Assembly: GCA_025934635.1 (NCBI GenBank)
Contig: JAICWX010000465.1
Location: forward strand, 1 to 5,557
Direction of reading: 5' to 3'
DNA: 5,557 bases
DNA from: Streptosporangiaceae bacterium
GTDB taxonomy: Bacteria; Actinomycetota; Actinomycetes; Streptosporangiales; Streptosporangiaceae
Part shown: positions 4,960 through 5,557 of the stretch, in pieces
Numbering within the stretch: position 1 is the stretch's first letter
Layout of the letters: each line of letters opens with the position of its first letter
Notes under the pieces: generated by a model
Told to the model about the DNA's origin: nothing
The model's database searches: none
What the model saw: only the letters and a program-made list of their open reading frames with translations
Program-made: the position numbers and the translations under genes

Positions 4960-5557
4960 ATGCCTACCCGACTGGTGCACCTGGTTGTCGACGCGGCCGA
5001 CCCCGGCCGGCTGGCCCGGTTCTGGGCCGAGGCGCTGCAGTGGGAGATAGGCGATGAGGAGCCCGACGAGGTGGACGTGTGGCCGCCGGGCTTCAGCTAC
5101 CCGGACTCCTCGGCCCTGCCGCTGGTGTTCGTGCCGACCTCAGAGCCGAAAACCGGCAAGAACCGGGTGCACCTGGACCTGGCCACCGAGTCCCGTAAGC
5201 ACCACAAGGCCGAGGTGAAGCGGCTGCGGGCGCTGGGCGCGGTGCGCCTCGACACCGGCCAGGGTGACGTCCCGTGGACCGTGCTGGCCGACCCGGAGGG
5301 CAACGAGTTCTGCGTGCTGGAGCCGCGGAAGGTCTACCGGGACACCGGCCCGGTCGCCGCGGTGGTCGCCGACTGTGCCGACCCGGCCGCGGTGGCGGCG
5401 TTCTGGGCGCTGGCCACCGGCTGGAAGCCGGCGAAGTCCACCGACACCGGGATATCGCTGCGGTCCCCCGACGGGCTCGGGCCGTACCTGGAGCTGCTGC
5501 CGTCGCTGGACCGCAAGACCGTCAAGAACCGGATCCACCTGGACCTGGCCCCCTACC
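4960..5557 (+). CDS. Tandem VOC (glyoxalase-like) protein, 3' end outside window
   Basis: The frame is open to the right edge, giving 199 visible residues of two successive VOC modules of the Glyoxalase_6-like type. Module 1 (about 4-122) has LVHLVVDAADPGRLARFWAE (5-24), NRVHLDLA (68-75) and LADPEGNEFCVLEP (109-122). Module 2 (about 131-199) repeats the pattern with VAAVVADCADPAAVAAFWA (132-150), a GW pair, LELLPSLDRKTVKNRIHLDLAPY near the edge, and no first-strand histidine. In module 1, H7, H71 and E121 sit where VOC metal ligands usually are. The substrate is unknown; relatives are annotated only as glyoxalase/bleomycin-resistance-like. ATG 4960 fits the family start just before the first strand and has GGGAG 12 nt upstream. 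An in-frame ATG at 4939 would add seven residues. Confidence 0.87.
   Translation, partial: MPTRLVHLVVDAADPGRLARFWAEALQWEIGDEEPDEVDVWPPGFSYPDSSALPLVFVPTSEPKTGKNRVHLDLATESRKHHKAEVKRLRALGAVRLDTGQGDVPWTVLADPEGNEFCVLEPRKVYRDTGPVAAVVADCADPAAVAAFWALATGWKPAKSTDTGISLRSPDGLGPYLELLPSLDRKTVKNRIHLDLAPY

Noticed and set aside
4085..4980. Minus-strand open frames opposite the DUF1707 gene
   Set aside because: DUF1707 hallmarks and the leaderless promoter are on the plus strand; the antisense frames lack any recognisable domain.
5097..5538. Minus-strand open frames opposite the tandem-VOC gene
   Set aside because: The plus-strand frame shows two clear VOC modules and stays open to the edge.
1..5557. CRISPR array, insertion sequence, tRNA/rRNA or toxin-antitoxin pair
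   Set aside because: I saw no regularly spaced repeat, terminal inverted repeats with a transposase, cloverleaf or small paired toxin genes. Nearly all sequence is accounted for by protein genes.

Overview
The window is very GC-rich, with third codon positions almost always G or C. It carries several families typical of high-GC Gram-positive bacteria: an ANTAR protein, a DUF1707 protein, an actinobacterial-type FhuF-like 2Fe-2S protein, a TIGR00027/LCMT-like methyltransferase, and starts placed 6-7 nt after TANNNT -10 boxes. It is most likely chromosomal DNA of an actinomycete. The genus cannot be fixed from the sequence alone. I see no mobile element, tRNA, rRNA or CRISPR array.

Layout. At the left edge is the 3' end of an ANTAR-domain gene (+). 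It runs 77 nt into the 3' end of a convergent gene (-, 124-1767). That gene is a single open frame joining an LCMT-like SAM-dependent methyltransferase to a FhuF-like 2Fe-2S protein through a low-complexity linker. Only 26 nt from its start, a rightward cluster begins: an OsmC-family protein, a short AraC-type regulator whose start codon overlaps the OsmC stop (ATGA), and a small VOC/glyoxalase-like protein with its own apparent leaderless promoter. The VOC gene ends 35 nt inside a convergent UvrC-like/Cho-like GIY-YIG nuclease gene (-). A DUF1707 protein with repeated Ser-Gly-His strands (+) follows, and then a tandem-VOC protein (+) that runs off the right edge.

How the genes fit together. 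The OsmC, AraC and VOC genes look like one stress- or electrophile-related unit, because OsmC proteins reduce organic hydroperoxides and VOC proteins often act on small reactive or toxic compounds. This is inference. The methyltransferase-FhuF fusion suggests a link between methyl transfer and iron-siderophore reduction, but its substrate is unknown. The UvrC-like protein resembles the incision half of nucleotide excision repair. The remaining genes look like unrelated neighbours.

The most notable points are the methyltransferase-FhuF fusion, the convergent overlap that contains two of its four cluster cysteine codons, and the repeated leaderless-promoter architecture. There is no strong evidence here for a wholly new system.
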